Source: Chrysochromulina tobinii (taxonomy: Eukaryota; Haptophyta; Prymnesiales; Chrysochromulinaceae). From it: a DNA stretch of 64,000 bases. Shown piece by piece: positions 8,668-18,845 of the stretch. The translations under genes were made by a program, and so were the position numbers. The stretch lies in contig JWZX01003203.1 of the NCBI GenBank assembly GCA_001275005.1, forward strand, positions 20,013 through 84,012. The letters are read 5' to 3'. Under the pieces are notes generated by a model. The model saw nothing but the letters and a program-made list of their open reading frames with translations, did no database searches and was not told where the DNA came from. Within the stretch, counting starts at the first letter, position 1, and each line of letters begins with the position of its first letter.

Positions 8668-11493
8668 TTAGGGATTGCCAATTATGGCTTCTGATATATG
8701 GTCTGCCTCGGCTGCTCCGCGGCGAGAAACGTCGTCGACGATGTCAACTCCGCTGCTCGTGCTCCCAGCCGGTGTGGGGCCCTCGGTCGGGCCCCTCGGC
8801 GACACGATGGCGATGGTCTGTGCGTCGCCCCCGCCTGGCCCGTCGTCGTCATTTTCGTGCAACTCCGCATCCACTTCGATGGACGAGTCGAACATCGACG
8901 TGCGGTTTTTGCCGCGCTTGCCGCCGCCCTCCGCATTGCTCTCGATTATCTGGTACTTGAACACCCACTTCATCGTGCCGCTCTGCGAATCTATCTGGCG
9001 CTCGCCGCAGTTCAGGTTGAGCCAGCCCCATCGCTGGAGCGTATAAATCTGAAGCTCGAGCCGGAGTACCTGGCGCGCGTAGGCGACCCGCCACTCGAGC
9101 GTCGCGTTCCGCATCGTATTCGCATACGTTTCGCCCATCATCGCGATCAGGAGATTGAGCAGCAGCACGAGCGCCATGATATAGTACATGATGACGCTAA
9201 GGAGGAAGGCGAGGAAGGCCAAATTTTTCCACACGGCCTTGGCCGAGCTGGTGTCGAAGCCGTTCCACGCGGCGATGTCGAGTGCGATACGTTCGCCGAT
9301 GAGACCGGCCTCGATCAAGCTCCAGAAAGCTGGCCAGAATTTCTCGAAGTTGGGGACGGGGTCCGCCGTCGCTAGCATCGAGTCGCTGAAGTTGGGCGGG
9401 TAGCACACGTACATGACTACCCCGTAGTTGAGAATGAAGATGGCGAAGAGCACTAGCCAGTTGCTCACGTCCTTGCCGAGCATCTTGAAGCACACTGTGT
9501 ACAAAACGCCGAGCCTCTCCAGGGGCGAGAGGAGCGCTTGAAAGAAGGCGCTTGTGTGGAGCAGAAGCCCGATTGCGAGCGGCACGAGCAGGCTCGTGAG
9601 CTGCTCCGCGGGCTGGTCGTGCGTGGCCGCGTCCCACCACGGCTCGTTGGGCTCGCGCTTCGAGGCCGCGCGGAAGGAATGGAGCTGAAGCACCACGAGG
9701 ATGGCGCACAGCCATCCGATTACGCGCATGAGCATCTGGTTCGAGCTGCACCACCGGAGGAGGAGCAGAATATCAGACCAACTCCGCGCGCGGAAGCTCT
9801 CGTCAGCTTGCTTAGCCGCGACCCGCTCCGTCAACCACCAACCGACTGCCGAGCGCACGTCCTCTTCGAGCATCGGCACGATGCACGCGAGCGTTGCGTA
9901 TGGCAGGTAGTGCGCCACCAGCCGGGTACCCACGTCGCCGTCGGCTCCACCTGCGTCATCGTCGTCCGCAAAGTACAGCATCGCTTGCGGATAATTCTTA
10001 ATTAGCATGGTCGTTGCGCAGAGGCAGAGGAGGTACGCGAGGTCGAGCACGCGCATGATGATGAAGATGGCGCGGCCGTAGCGCTGGAACTTTTGGGTCA
10101 AGAGCTTGTGGAAGATGCCGTCGACGAAGCTGTCGAGCAGCATTTCCTGCGTTTCGGGTAGCGCGTCAAGCTTGCCCAGGAGCTCCAGGATGCTCCTGGG
10201 CTCACGCCACTGGGTCCCGATGGAATCGATGCCACGCATGTCGATGTACCAGCTCGAGACTGGACCCCACACCCACTCGCAGGTGGACTGCTTGCGCAGG
10301 ATATACTGCACGATGCGCTTGTCGCCTAGCTTGACACCGAGACCCAGTGGCGTGAGCGCCGCCCACTGATGTCTGTGTCCTTGCTGCGAGAGCGCGAACG
10401 GACTCGCGCACACCTTGTCGAACGTGATCGGCAGCCCGGGCAAGTCGATCAGGAAGTTGAACATGCCCGTGAGCGAGTTGGCGACGGCCACGTGCAGGGG
10501 TAGGAAGCCGGTGAGCGGGCATGCGTTCTTCGGGTCGTTCAAGTCCACCAGGCCCGCCATCCCCGGCTCACGCTGGCTCGCGAGCAGCAGCGTGGTGAGT
10601 GCGCGCTGCAGCGAGAAGGAGACGAAGTACGAAAATGGATTCGACCCATAAAAGTCCATCGGATCGCTCGTAAAGAAGACGCCAGAGGTGACCGCGCGGA
10701 ACGTCTCGCGCAGCGCCTCCGGGTGCAACTCGCTCATAGCGATCACAATCACCCGGCACAGCTCGTCCTCCCTCTTGTTCACGGCGAGGATGTGCAGCGC
10801 GTTCTCGCCCTCAAAGGGTTGGCCAATGTGACGGAGCGGGATGAGCCCCGGGCGCGCTTCGAAGGCCTTGAGCACGAGCTCGAGCGATGCGGGCACGTTC
10901 GAGACGAGCAGCCCGTGATGTGGCCGCGCGCCCGCGCCGTCGAGTCTGCGCGCGAAGCAACGCCTATCCGGCATCGAGTCGTCCTCTTCAAGCAGCAGCG
11001 CGAGCAGCAGCTTCTCGAGCACGTAGAGCGATGAGACGCTGGGAACGACGGCCTTGTCCTTGCGAAGGTGGTCAAAGTAGACGCGCGGGTAGCGGTACAG
11101 GTTGCAGTACCCCGGTTGAAGCGTTGCTGGCTTGCCGTTGATGGGGAAAGGCAGCCTTATGGGCTTGGCCCATGTGACTGAGTGCTGCGCGTCGGTGCGC
11201 CCCGATAAGGTGACCTCTACCTCTATCTCGCAAGACAACTGCCCATCCGGTGCGCGGAACGGCACGAGCACCGTGTGTGCCATCCGCCCGTCGCTGAAGA
11301 GCACCTCTACCTGTAGCTGCTTTCTGGCCCATAAACCTCGTTTCTGCGGAGACGACGAGCCCTTTCCACGATCACTCCGTCCTAGAGTGGACTTGGAGGG
11401 TGACTGCATCGGCGACTGCGACGGCTCATCGCCAGAGGTCGCGGCAGAGGCGACCTCGGCTTTGGAGACCGGCCGGACCTTCGCCAGCCTCAT
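8668..11493 (-). CDS. TRPV-like cation channel
   Basis: Single exon, 941 residues. The N-terminal third has a Ser-rich start and ankyrin-like helices (GENALHILAV, GFLPLHVAVA, LTPLGLGVKLGD). A bundle of hydrophobic segments follows, with the last helix reading MALVLLLNLLIAMMGETY, the S6/gate signature of TRPV-type channels, then a post-S6 TRP-like helix (EWRVAYARQVLRLE). The pore region lies before S6 (FEKFWPAFWSLIEAGLIG). The C-terminus is cytosolic and low-complexity. I infer a non-selective or calcium-permeable channel in the plasma or a flagellar membrane. TRPV/TRPA/PKD cannot be cleanly separated by eye in protists; ankyrins plus the LLNLLIAMMG motif favour TRPV. Confidence 0.85.
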   Translation of the reverse strand: MRLAKVRPVSKAEVASAATSGDEPSQSPMQSPSKSTLGRSDRGKGSSSPQKRGLWARKQLQVEVLFSDGRMAHTVLVPFRAPDGQLSCEIEVEVTLSGRTDAQHSVTWAKPIRLPFPINGKPATLQPGYCNLYRYPRVYFDHLRKDKAVVPSVSSLYVLEKLLLALLLEEDDSMPDRRCFARRLDGAGARPHHGLLVSNVPASLELVLKAFEARPGLIPLRHIGQPFEGENALHILAVNKREDELCRVIVIAMSELHPEALRETFRAVTSGVFFTSDPMDFYGSNPFSYFVSFSLQRALTTLLLASQREPGMAGLVDLNDPKNACPLTGFLPLHVAVANSLTGMFNFLIDLPGLPITFDKVCASPFALSQQGHRHQWAALTPLGLGVKLGDKRIVQYILRKQSTCEWVWGPVSSWYIDMRGIDSIGTQWREPRSILELLGKLDALPETQEMLLDSFVDGIFHKLLTQKFQRYGRAIFIIMRVLDLAYLLCLCATTMLIKNYPQAMLYFADDDDAGGADGDVGTRLVAHYLPYATLACIVPMLEEDVRSAVGWWLTERVAAKQADESFRARSWSDILLLLRWCSSNQMLMRVIGWLCAILVVLQLHSFRAASKREPNEPWWDAATHDQPAEQLTSLLVPLAIGLLLHTSAFFQALLSPLERLGVLYTVCFKMLGKDVSNWLVLFAIFILNYGVVMYVCYPPNFSDSMLATADPVPNFEKFWPAFWSLIEAGLIGERIALDIAAWNGFDTSSAKAVWKNLAFLAFLLSVIMYYIMALVLLLNLLIAMMGETYANTMRNATLEWRVAYARQVLRLELQIYTLQRWGWLNLNCGERQIDSQSGTMKWVFKYQIIESNAEGGGKRGKNRTSMFDSSIEVDAELHENDDDGPGGGDAQTIAIVSPRGPTEGPTPAGSTSSGVDIVDDVSRRGAAEADHISEAIIGNP

Positions 11494-12156
11494 GCAAGAA
11501 AAACCTCGTACCGGTAAATTGTACCGAACAGTCGCCGCGATATGTGTTGCCGTTGGCTTGTTGGATCAACATCGATATTTCTAGACCATGAAACCGACGA
11601 CGGAAAAATGTGTTCGTGGGCCCTCTTATTTTGACTTTTAAAACAATTGTCTGCGACGACTTGCCTCGCGGGTCGCGCAGCCTGCGCCCTCTTGATTCTG
11701 AGTAACGGAGCAGTACCGCCAGTAACGGAGCAGTACCGGTAGTGTCCCGGCTCCCCCCGGTGTCTTTTTACCTGGTAGTACCCGTTGTCGCGCGTTTCTG
11801 TGTTCAAGTCAAGTCAAGACTACTGCACTGTACACAGAGAAATATAAAGCGTAGCAAAATTTCTAGTTCCCGGTTCACCAGCCCGCACGCCCACAGCGGG
11901 CCAGGGTGTGGCCGCTGGGCCAAATTGCGCTGGGCGGAGGGTGCTTGTGTTTCACGAGAACATCGGTGTAGTGCGTCGTGTGTGCGTGCAAAACTTGCCT
12001 TGCCCCGTGCCTTGCCTTCAGTCACGCCTGACAAGAACGTGTCTCTTCGGAGTACATGCCTCCGGATAAAAGGTAAACAGGAAGAAAAACGCAAGTTTGG
12101 AAGCCCTTGTGACGTAGCCGCGACGACCTTCACTGCCTGCGCTGCCCGGCCGTGCC
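11494..12156. other. Divergent intergenic region, no gene seen
   Basis: 663 bp between the start codons of the TRP-like channel and DDX54. It holds a 20-bp tandem duplication (11701-11740, AGTAACGGAGCAGTACCG core) and a TCAAGTCAAGTC run (11804-11818). A TCAAGTCAAGTC run also occurs in the divergent promoter at 42859-42870. No coding segment is supported. Confidence 0.5.
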
Positions 12157-15100
12157 ATGCCCAAAACCGGCAGCAAGAAGTCGAAGAAGAAGCATGCCCA
12201 GCAGCCCGCGTCGCAAGCCGACGCCGACGATGAGACGTTCGATGATCACAACGAGTTTGACGACGATGCCGGCCCCGCCTCGCTCACTGCACCCACGGGC
12301 TTTGACAACACCGTCGCCTTTCCGGGCGCCGAAGACGACGAGGACGACGACGAGAACGATGGCGCGGACGGCGACGACGGACCGCGCAAGCCCAAGGGCA
12401 AGGGCAAGACGGGCGGCTTCCAATCCATGGGGCTCAGCCCGTATATTTACCGGTCGGTGATGCGCAAGGGCTACCGTGTGCCGACGCCCATCCAGCGCAA
12501 GGCGATCCCACCGATCCTGGCCGGGCGCGACGTGGTCGCAATGGCGCGCACGGGTTCGGGCAAGACGGCCGCCTTCCTGATCCCGCTCATCGAGAAGCTC
12601 GGCGCGCACGCGTCCGTGGTCGGCGTGCGCGGTCTCGTGCTATCGCCCACGCGCGAGCTCGCGATGCAGGTGCGCTGCTTGCCGAGGATTGCCGCTGGTT
12701 GCCGCTGATGGCCATGGTTGTCACTGACCATCGCGCTCTTGCTCTCCCATTCACGCTCGCGCGCGTACCGGTACCAGACACATAAGTTCTGTCTCGAGCT
12801 CTCACACTTCGTGCAGCCTCCGATGCGCTTCGCTCTGGTGGTGGGCGGAGACGCGATCGAGGAGCAGTTCGAGACGCTCGCGCGCAACCCCGACGTGCTC
12901 GTCGGCACTCCTGGCCGTCTGCAGCACGTCCTCGTCGACGCGCAGCTCTCGCTGCAGGTGCCGCTGAGTGCCGCTGAGTGCCGCTGAATGCTGTTGAGTG
13001 TTGTTGAGTGCTGCTGATGACCACCGATGGCTCTCGTCGCAGCGTGTGGAGTACGTGGTGTGCGACGAGGCTGATCGTCTCTTCGAGATGGGCTTTGCCG
13101 CGCAGCTCGATGCAATCTTGCAATCTGTGCCGCCCACGCGCCAGACGCTGCTCTTCTCGGCTACGATGCCGGCGTTGCTGGCCGACTTCACACGCGCGAA
13201 CCTGCATGACCCTCAGCTCATCCGCCTCGGTGCGCGCATGGTGGCCTCTGATGCCCTCTGCTGCCCTCTGATGGTCTCTGATGGTTCCTGATGGCCTCTG
13301 CTGCCCTCTGATGGTCTCTGCTCGCAGACCTGGACACCAAAGTGTCGGACACCCTCGAAATACACTTTCTGCGCGTGCGGCCACAGGAGAAACTCGGCGC
13401 GCTCCTGGTGCTCCTCGGGCAGGTAACCGCGTGATAGCCGCTCATGGCCGCTCGTGGCCGCTTATGGTCTCTGATTGCGATCGGATTGCTCGTGGTCTCT
13501 GATTGCGATCGGATTGCTCGTGGTCTCTGATTGCGATCGGATTGCTCATGGTCTCTGATTGCGATCGGATTGCTTGTGGTCTCTGATTGCGATCGGATTG
13601 CTCATGGTCTCTGATTGCGATCGGATTGCTCGTGGCAGACCTTGCCGCGCGATCAGCAGACGATCGTCTTTGCGTCCACCCGCCATCATGTCGAGATGCT
13701 CTACGAGCTCCTTCTCACGGCTGGGTATGCATGCGCTGCCATTTATGGGTCACTCGACCCGGCGGCCCGCAAGATCGCCTTGGGCAAATTCCGGGCGGGC
13801 AAGGCGAAGGTTCTGATTGTGACCGACGTGGCGGCGCGTGGCATCGACGTGCCGCTGCTCGACAACGTGGTCAACTTCGACTTCCCGACGAAACCCAAAT
13901 TATTCGTCCATCGTGCGGGGCGTGCGGGGCGTGCGGGGCGTGCCGGGACCGCCTTCTCGCTCGTCGAGCCCGAAGAGCTCCCCTATCTCGTCGATCTCCA
14001 CCTCTATCTCGGCCGCAGATTGCGCCCAGTGCCGCTCGGGGGACTGCCCAGCGCCGGCGAGGGCGAGGGCGAGGGCGAGGGCGAGGGCGGCAGTGCTCTG
14101 GCACCGACCGACGTGCCGTTTGCCGTCTTCCCACCAACACTGCTCGAGAATGTGTGCTGAGTGCCGCAGAGTGCCTTTGGATGCCTCTGAGCGCCTCCTA
14201 GCGCCTCTGAGCGCCTCTGAGCGCCTCTGATTGCCTCCCTCATCAGGAGGTCGAGTACGCCCAACGGCTGCTCGATGCGAACCCGGACCTCGGCCAGCTC
14301 TTCGGCGTCGCCCAGCGCTCGCTGCAGATGGTGCGCAAGACGCGTGCGGCGGCCTCGAGGGCGAGCGTCTCGCGTGCTCGTGAGCTGCCCGAGACGCTCG
14401 GGATCCATCCGCTCCTCGCGCATAGGTCACGCTGATTGCCCTCTGATTACCCTCTGATTACCCTCTGATTACCCTCTGATTACCCTCTGATTACCTTCTA
14501 GCTCTATGACGAGACTCGAACTGTCTTCCTCCATGGAAGTTTACACCACAAAACTGATTTAATGAATCCGAGAGCTTTATGTCCCACCAATGCCAACGAG
14601 TGCCAACGAGTGTGAACGAGTGTGAACGAGTGCCATGAGAGCTCACGATTGGCAACCGTCCATTCCTCCTCGTAGGGTTGACGTCGGTGCCGAGGCGCGC
14701 CGCTCAGCCATGCTCACCGAGCTCAAGACATTCAAACCGGGGCGGGAGTCTACCGCGGTGAAGAGCCTCGCTGTGAACTCATGGCCACCTTGCTCGTCTG
14801 CTTGATTGCCTCCTTGATTGCCTCCTTGATTGCCTCCCTGATGCCTCACGGATTGCCTCCCTGATTGCCTCCTTCATCAGGTGAACAGCCTCAAGGGTAA
14901 CAAATTGGCCGAAGCAGGCAAGCGGGCGCCGTCGCTTCCGCCGCCGCCCACGTACGCTGCAGTAGCAGCTGCGGCCGCGGGCATAGCTGCCAAGGCTGGA
15001 GGGACGAGCAAGCGGGCATCTGCTGCTGCCGCCGCCGCCGCGGGTGATCCAGGCGCTCGCCACGGCGCTCTGGACGCCGACGCGGCGGGCCCATCTCACG

Positions 15101-16216
15101 GCGCCCGCCACGGCGCGGGGCCATCGCACGGCGGGGCCGAGATCTCGGAGATCTCCATGTTTGGCGAGTCGAAGGGCACCGATCGCTCCACCACGGCGCC
15201 CACCACGGCGCTGCCGCGCCAAAAACGCAAGCGCGAGCCCAACGACTACCGCGACAGCGCCTTCTACATGGCGCATGAACGGCCGGTCGATAAGGGGGCG
15301 CTCGCAGCCGCAGCGTCGGACGAGTACTTGCGCGTGCATGCGGGCGAGCGCAAGCTTGATGAGGCGGTGCTCGACCTCGTCGAGGACGAGCGCGACGGCC
15401 TCAAGAAGCGCCGCTCCGTCCTCAAGTGGGACCAAAAGAAGCGAAAGTATGTTCGCGAGGTGCTCGGACAGACGGGTGTTGGCGCTGCTGTGGGCGTGGC
15501 CGACCGTGGCAAGAAGCGGCTGCGGGATGAGAGTGGACAGCTGGTCAAGGAGAAAGCCAATCTGTAAGTGCCTCTGATGGCCTCGCTGATGGCCTCGCTG
15601 ATGGCCTCACTGATGGCCTCTCTGATGGCCTCGCTGATGGCCTCACTAATGGCCTCGCTGATGGCCTCTCTGATGGCCCCTGATCGCCCCCCTCATCAGG
15701 TACGAGGAGTGGAAGAAGAAATCGAAACGTCGCATCCAGCAGCCCGGTGAAGCAGAGAGCTCCGAGGCGGGTGAGTCGTACGAGCTGCGGAAGCGCACCA
15801 AAGGCGGCCGCTTCTACCATACGTTGACGAAGCCGTTGCCTAATGCGGACGTCAAGAGCGAGCTGCGATCTGAGCAGCAGATTGCGAAGATGCGCAAGGA
15901 AGAGGCGAAAAAGGGAGCCAAGGGCGGCGGCAAGGGCGGCGGCAAAGGAGGCGGCGGCAAGGGCGGTGGCGGCAAAGGGGGCGGCGGGAAAGGAGGCGGT
16001 GGCGGAAAGGGCGGCGGCGGAAAGGGCGGCGGCAAGTTTGGCAGCGGCAAGGGCAGCAGCAAGAGCGGTGGAAAGGGTGGCGGCAAGGGTGGCGGCAAGG
16101 GCGGCGGCAAGGGCGGTGGCGGCAAGGGCGGTGGTGGCAAGGGCATGGGCAAAGGCGGCGGCAAGGGCGGCAAAGGCGGTGGCGGTCGTGGCATAGGCAA
16201 GAAGGGCCGAAGGTGA
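12157..16216 (+). CDS. DDX54: DEAD-box RNA helicase DDX54/Dbp10
   Basis: Nine exons: 12157..12669, 12778..12957, 13043..13229, 13328..13422, 13639..14151, 14247..14425, 14676..14772, 14881..15563, 15700..16216 (about 987 aa). Helicase motifs in order: Q-motif ([14 protein letters not shown]), I ([10 protein letters not shown]), Ia (PTRELAMQ), Ib (GTPGRL), II with the family-specific [14 protein letters not shown] (SATMP), IV ([10 protein letters not shown]), V ([12 protein letters not shown]), VI ([15 protein letters not shown]). The DBP10 C-terminal domain is present ([26 protein letters not shown]). Dbp10/DDX54 acts in nucleolar 60S ribosome assembly. The protein ends in a long Gly/Lys (GGGK) repeat tail replacing the usual basic tail. 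All eight introns sit inside or between conserved motifs and restore the reading frame, so the model is well constrained. Confidence 0.93.
12670..12777 (+). other. DDX54 intron 1
   Basis: GT-AG intron of 108 nt between AMQ and THKFCLEL. Its body has degenerate TTGCCGCTGATGG-type units; it ends TACCAG. Confidence 0.8.
13230..13327 (+). repeat. DDX54 intron 3 minisatellite
   Basis: 98-nt GT-AG intron built of roughly 10-11-bp CTCTGATGGT / CTCTGCTGCC units, ending CTCGCAG. It lies between LIRL and DLDTKVSD; splicing restores DLDTK. Confidence 0.85.
13423..13638 (+). repeat. DDX54 intron 4, 28-bp minisatellite
   Basis: 216-nt GT-AG intron dominated by about six tandem copies of a 28-bp unit containing CTGATTGCGATCGGATTG (13467-13635), ending CGTGGCAG. 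It separates LLVLLGQ from [11 protein letters not shown]. Confidence 0.88.
14152..14246 (+). repeat. DDX54 intron 5 minisatellite with shared 3' cassette
   Basis: 95-nt GT-AG intron of GCCTCTGAGC-type units. It ends CTGATTGCCTCCCTCATCAG, the consensus 3' cassette of the intron family in this window. Confidence 0.85.
14426..14675 (+). repeat. DDX54 intron 6
   Basis: 250-nt intron. It opens with five to six CTCTGATTACC units (11 bp), then unique AT-richer sequence and a GTGCCAACGA/GTGTGAACGA array, and ends CTCGTAG. Frame and the continuation [11 protein letters not shown] support it. Confidence 0.75.
14773..14880 (+). repeat. DDX54 intron 7 minisatellite with shared 3' cassette
   Basis: 108-nt GT-AG intron of 12-bp TGATTGCCTCCT units, ending GATTGCCTCCTTCATCAG. 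The intron begins GTGAACTC and the next exon begins GTGAACAGCCTC, a short imperfect end duplication. Confidence 0.85.
15564..15699 (+). repeat. DDX54 intron 8 minisatellite with shared 3' cassette
   Basis: 136-nt GT-AG intron with about nine copies of 12-bp TGATGGCCTCGC, ending CTGATCGCCCCCCTCATCAG. Exon 9 restores LYEEWKKK of the DBP10 C-terminal domain. Confidence 0.88.
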
Positions 16217-16615
16217 ATACAACTGAAAAGCAGATGTGGACGTGCGGCGGTGCGTGCGGGTGGCCTCTTACGGCTGGCCCCGACCGCGGGAGCTGTTAAA
16301 AATGAGCGAGGTTAGGCAGGTTTGAAAGTGGTGCCTCGCGAACGAACGCTCATCACGGAACTCAAAGTCTCAACAACGAGCGCGCGCTCGCTTAATTAAG
16401 TTTTTCGTCCGTCCCACCCGCGCCTTACTGGCACATCGGTCATCGCAGGGAGCGCCGAGTGCCACATCTCGTCTACGGCGTACGGTACCAAGAAATCCTG
16501 CTACGTACGGTACATTGAATCCTCAAAGCCACCCTAATGATGACCGCAATCCTGATACGTACATTGAATCCTCAAAGCCACCCTTAGATGATGACCGCAA
16601 TCCAGCGCAAAGCAT
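16217..16615. repeat. Convergent intergenic region with 49-bp tandem repeat
   Basis: Between the 3' ends of DDX54 and the GT77 gene. A unit of about 49 bp (ACATTGAATCCTCAAAGCC core) occurs twice at 16512-16605. No gene is supported. Confidence 0.6.
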
Positions 16616-18845
16616 TCAATCCGAGGTGATGATGGCTGCCTGTCGGAGAGCCGTCTCGACCCAGCTGAGCTGCGGCTCTCCTCGCCACGCCCTCTGTCCC
16701 TCGAGCGGCGGCAGCAGGTAGGGCACGAGCCCCGCCGAGCGCCGGAAGCGCTCGTCCGAGGTACAGCACCAGCCGCCGAGCAACTGCTGCGCGTCGCGGT
16801 GGAACGGGACGAGATAGCGCGAGGGCGTTCCGTCGGGTTCGTCACTCAACCGCCCGAGGGCATGAGAGGCGTCCTCCAGGTGAATACGTGGCGTCGCGGC
16901 GAAGGGAGCGAGCGCAGCGAGTACTGCGCCCGATGAGGGCGCAGGTGGCAGCTCGATGCGCGCCACTTTGCTGTTGCTGCCATCGCTACTGCTGCTGCTG
17001 CCGCTGCTCTTGCTGCCGCTGCTGCTGCTGCCGCTGCTGCTGCTGCCGCTGCCGCTGCTGCCGCTTCTGGCCGCCGCGCTGCCGCCGGCGGCGACACCCA
17101 CGAGCAAAACCAGCTCCTTGACAGCGCGCGGTGTGCGTTCGGCGCGTAAAAAGGAGCGTTCGCGCAGGACGAAGGGCGACTTGCCGAAGTGCTCGGGCAT
17201 CAGCCAATGGTCGATGGTGCAGTTGTATGGGATCGGGGTGCTCGGGTGGCCAGCGCCCCGGCAATCCGGCTGCACGTGACGCGGATGAAAGCCATACTCG
17301 CACGCACAAAGCACCGGTTCCGGCAGCACGAGGGCGCGATGTAGCAGGCGCGCGAGGAAGAGGGCGTTGCGCAGTTGCGCGATCTGCAAGCGCATGAGCC
17401 GCAGGCCTGGTCAGTGGCAACTGGTCAATGGCAACCCGTGGCGATCAAATGCACTCAGATGCAATCAATGGACCTCCATGAGCAGCACTGACCTGCACGC
17501 GCATGAGCCGCAGATGAGTCCTTGGTAGCGTCGTCCCGCCGTCTGATCGACGTGGCAGCTCCGACGGCGCCACGAGCAGTGGAGCGGGAATCTGAGGCGT
17601 GTACGAGAGGTATCCTGCCCACGAGCCCCCCTCGCCGCCCTCGCCGGCTCGATGACGGTGCCGGCCTGCCATTGCGCCTCGGCTCGCCGTCGCGCCTCGG
17701 CCCGGCGTCGCGCCTCGCGCGTGGACGACCTCCGCTTCGTCATTCCACAGCCCTGCCTCACGAAGCCTTGCCAGCTTTACGGCCGGCTGCTGTACCCGCG
17801 CAAAGGTCGCATGGACGGCGTAGGGCAGCACATGCGCGGCCGCGTGCAGGCGCAGCACGCCGTGCGTGAGCAAGTTCCCAAACTGCGCGATCGGAAGCAC
17901 GCCCGCGACCACAGTCCCATTCACAAGGCCGCAAAGACGTCGCCCACGAGCGTCCGAGATGGCGAAGAGCGTACGGCGCCAGCGCCACCGGTCCGCCCCC
18001 TTCTTCCAGCGGTAGTTGATCGGCCCCTGGTCGACGCGTCGCAAATTGCCGGGCAGCAGCAGATGCGCCATCGCCTCGCGGATGGCGCGAATGGCGCCGT
18101 CGCGAGCGCCCGGAGGGAAGTGCATCAGACCGATATTGAGCGACTCATGGCAAGCGCGTGCGTGCTCGAGGTCGAGGTCGCCGCCGTCGCCGCTTTCAAC
18201 GGCGTCACCAACGCTCGGGCTGAGACGCTGGGCGTCAGTGGGGCCTTGCGCATCGCTCGAGATGGCCAGGTCCATGAGCGGATGCGCCGCCTCGAGCTGA
18301 AGGAGGTACGGCCTCGGGTCTCGCAAAAAGACGACATCACAGTCCGAGAGCAGGACACGCGCGCCTGTCCGGAGCAGCGGTAGCACGTGGAACCAGCGGC
18401 CGCCCTGCGCGTTCGAGCCCGCTTCCTTCGACACCGCCGAGAAGCCGATCGCTCCATATGGCCGCAGCGCAAGATTCATGCCAGCGAACGTCTGCGTTGC
18501 CGGCGACGCCTGCAGCAACCCGACCAGTATCCCGCGCACTCCGGCGCGGTGCAAATGGGCCGCCCAGTTGACCGCGAAACTCAACGCTTTGACATTGGCG
18601 AAGGTTACCACGATGGTGTTGTCGACGGCGTGCCTTGAGACGAGCCGGCGAAGGTCGTCGACCGCCATATCGTCACACCGCAGCTCCAGTGTGAAACGGC
18701 TGTGCGGTACCTGAAGGTACTTCACAAGGCACCGAGAAGGCACCACTGCTGCTCGGGTCTCGATACGTCTCCTGCCATTTTTGTGGAAAAAAAAGGTCAC
18801 GCTTGGGAAAGCGATCACCACGAGTACGTGGTATGCGCCAGCCAC
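16616..18845 (-). CDS. GT77-family glycosyltransferase, XEG113-like
   Basis: Exons 18845..17493 and 17383..16616 (about 706 aa). An N-terminal hydrophobic stretch (YHVLVVIAFPSVTFFF) could be a Golgi signal anchor. The nucleotide-sugar transferase domain has TIVVTFANVKALSF, the metal-binding LLSDCDVVFLRDPRPYL (DxD), SLNIGLMHFPPG and VDQGPINYRW. The second half (LRLMRVQIAQLRNALFLA, then DHWLMPEHFG) is the region specific to plant XEG113-type arabinosyltransferases, which act on extensin-like glycoproteins. I infer transfer of a pentose or hexose in the secretory pathway; sugar and acceptor are unknown. A Ser/Gly run interrupts the second half. The start at 18845 overlaps the PUS7 start on the other strand; a later ATG at 18668 would avoid this but lose the anchor. 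Confidence 0.8.
17384..17492 (-). repeat. GT77 intron with exon-end duplication
   Basis: 109-nt GT-AG intron. Its last 21 nt repeat the last 21 nt of exon 1 with one mismatch (shared GCGGCTCATGCG and TGCAG). Splicing gives LRLMRVQ|IAQLRNAL, matching the family. Body units are TTGCCATTGACCAG-like. Confidence 0.85.

Noticed and set aside
13423-13638. CRISPR-like array of 28-bp repeats
   Set aside because: The units are directly tandem with no unique spacers, and the segment is bounded by splice sites in a helicase gene. It is an intron minisatellite.
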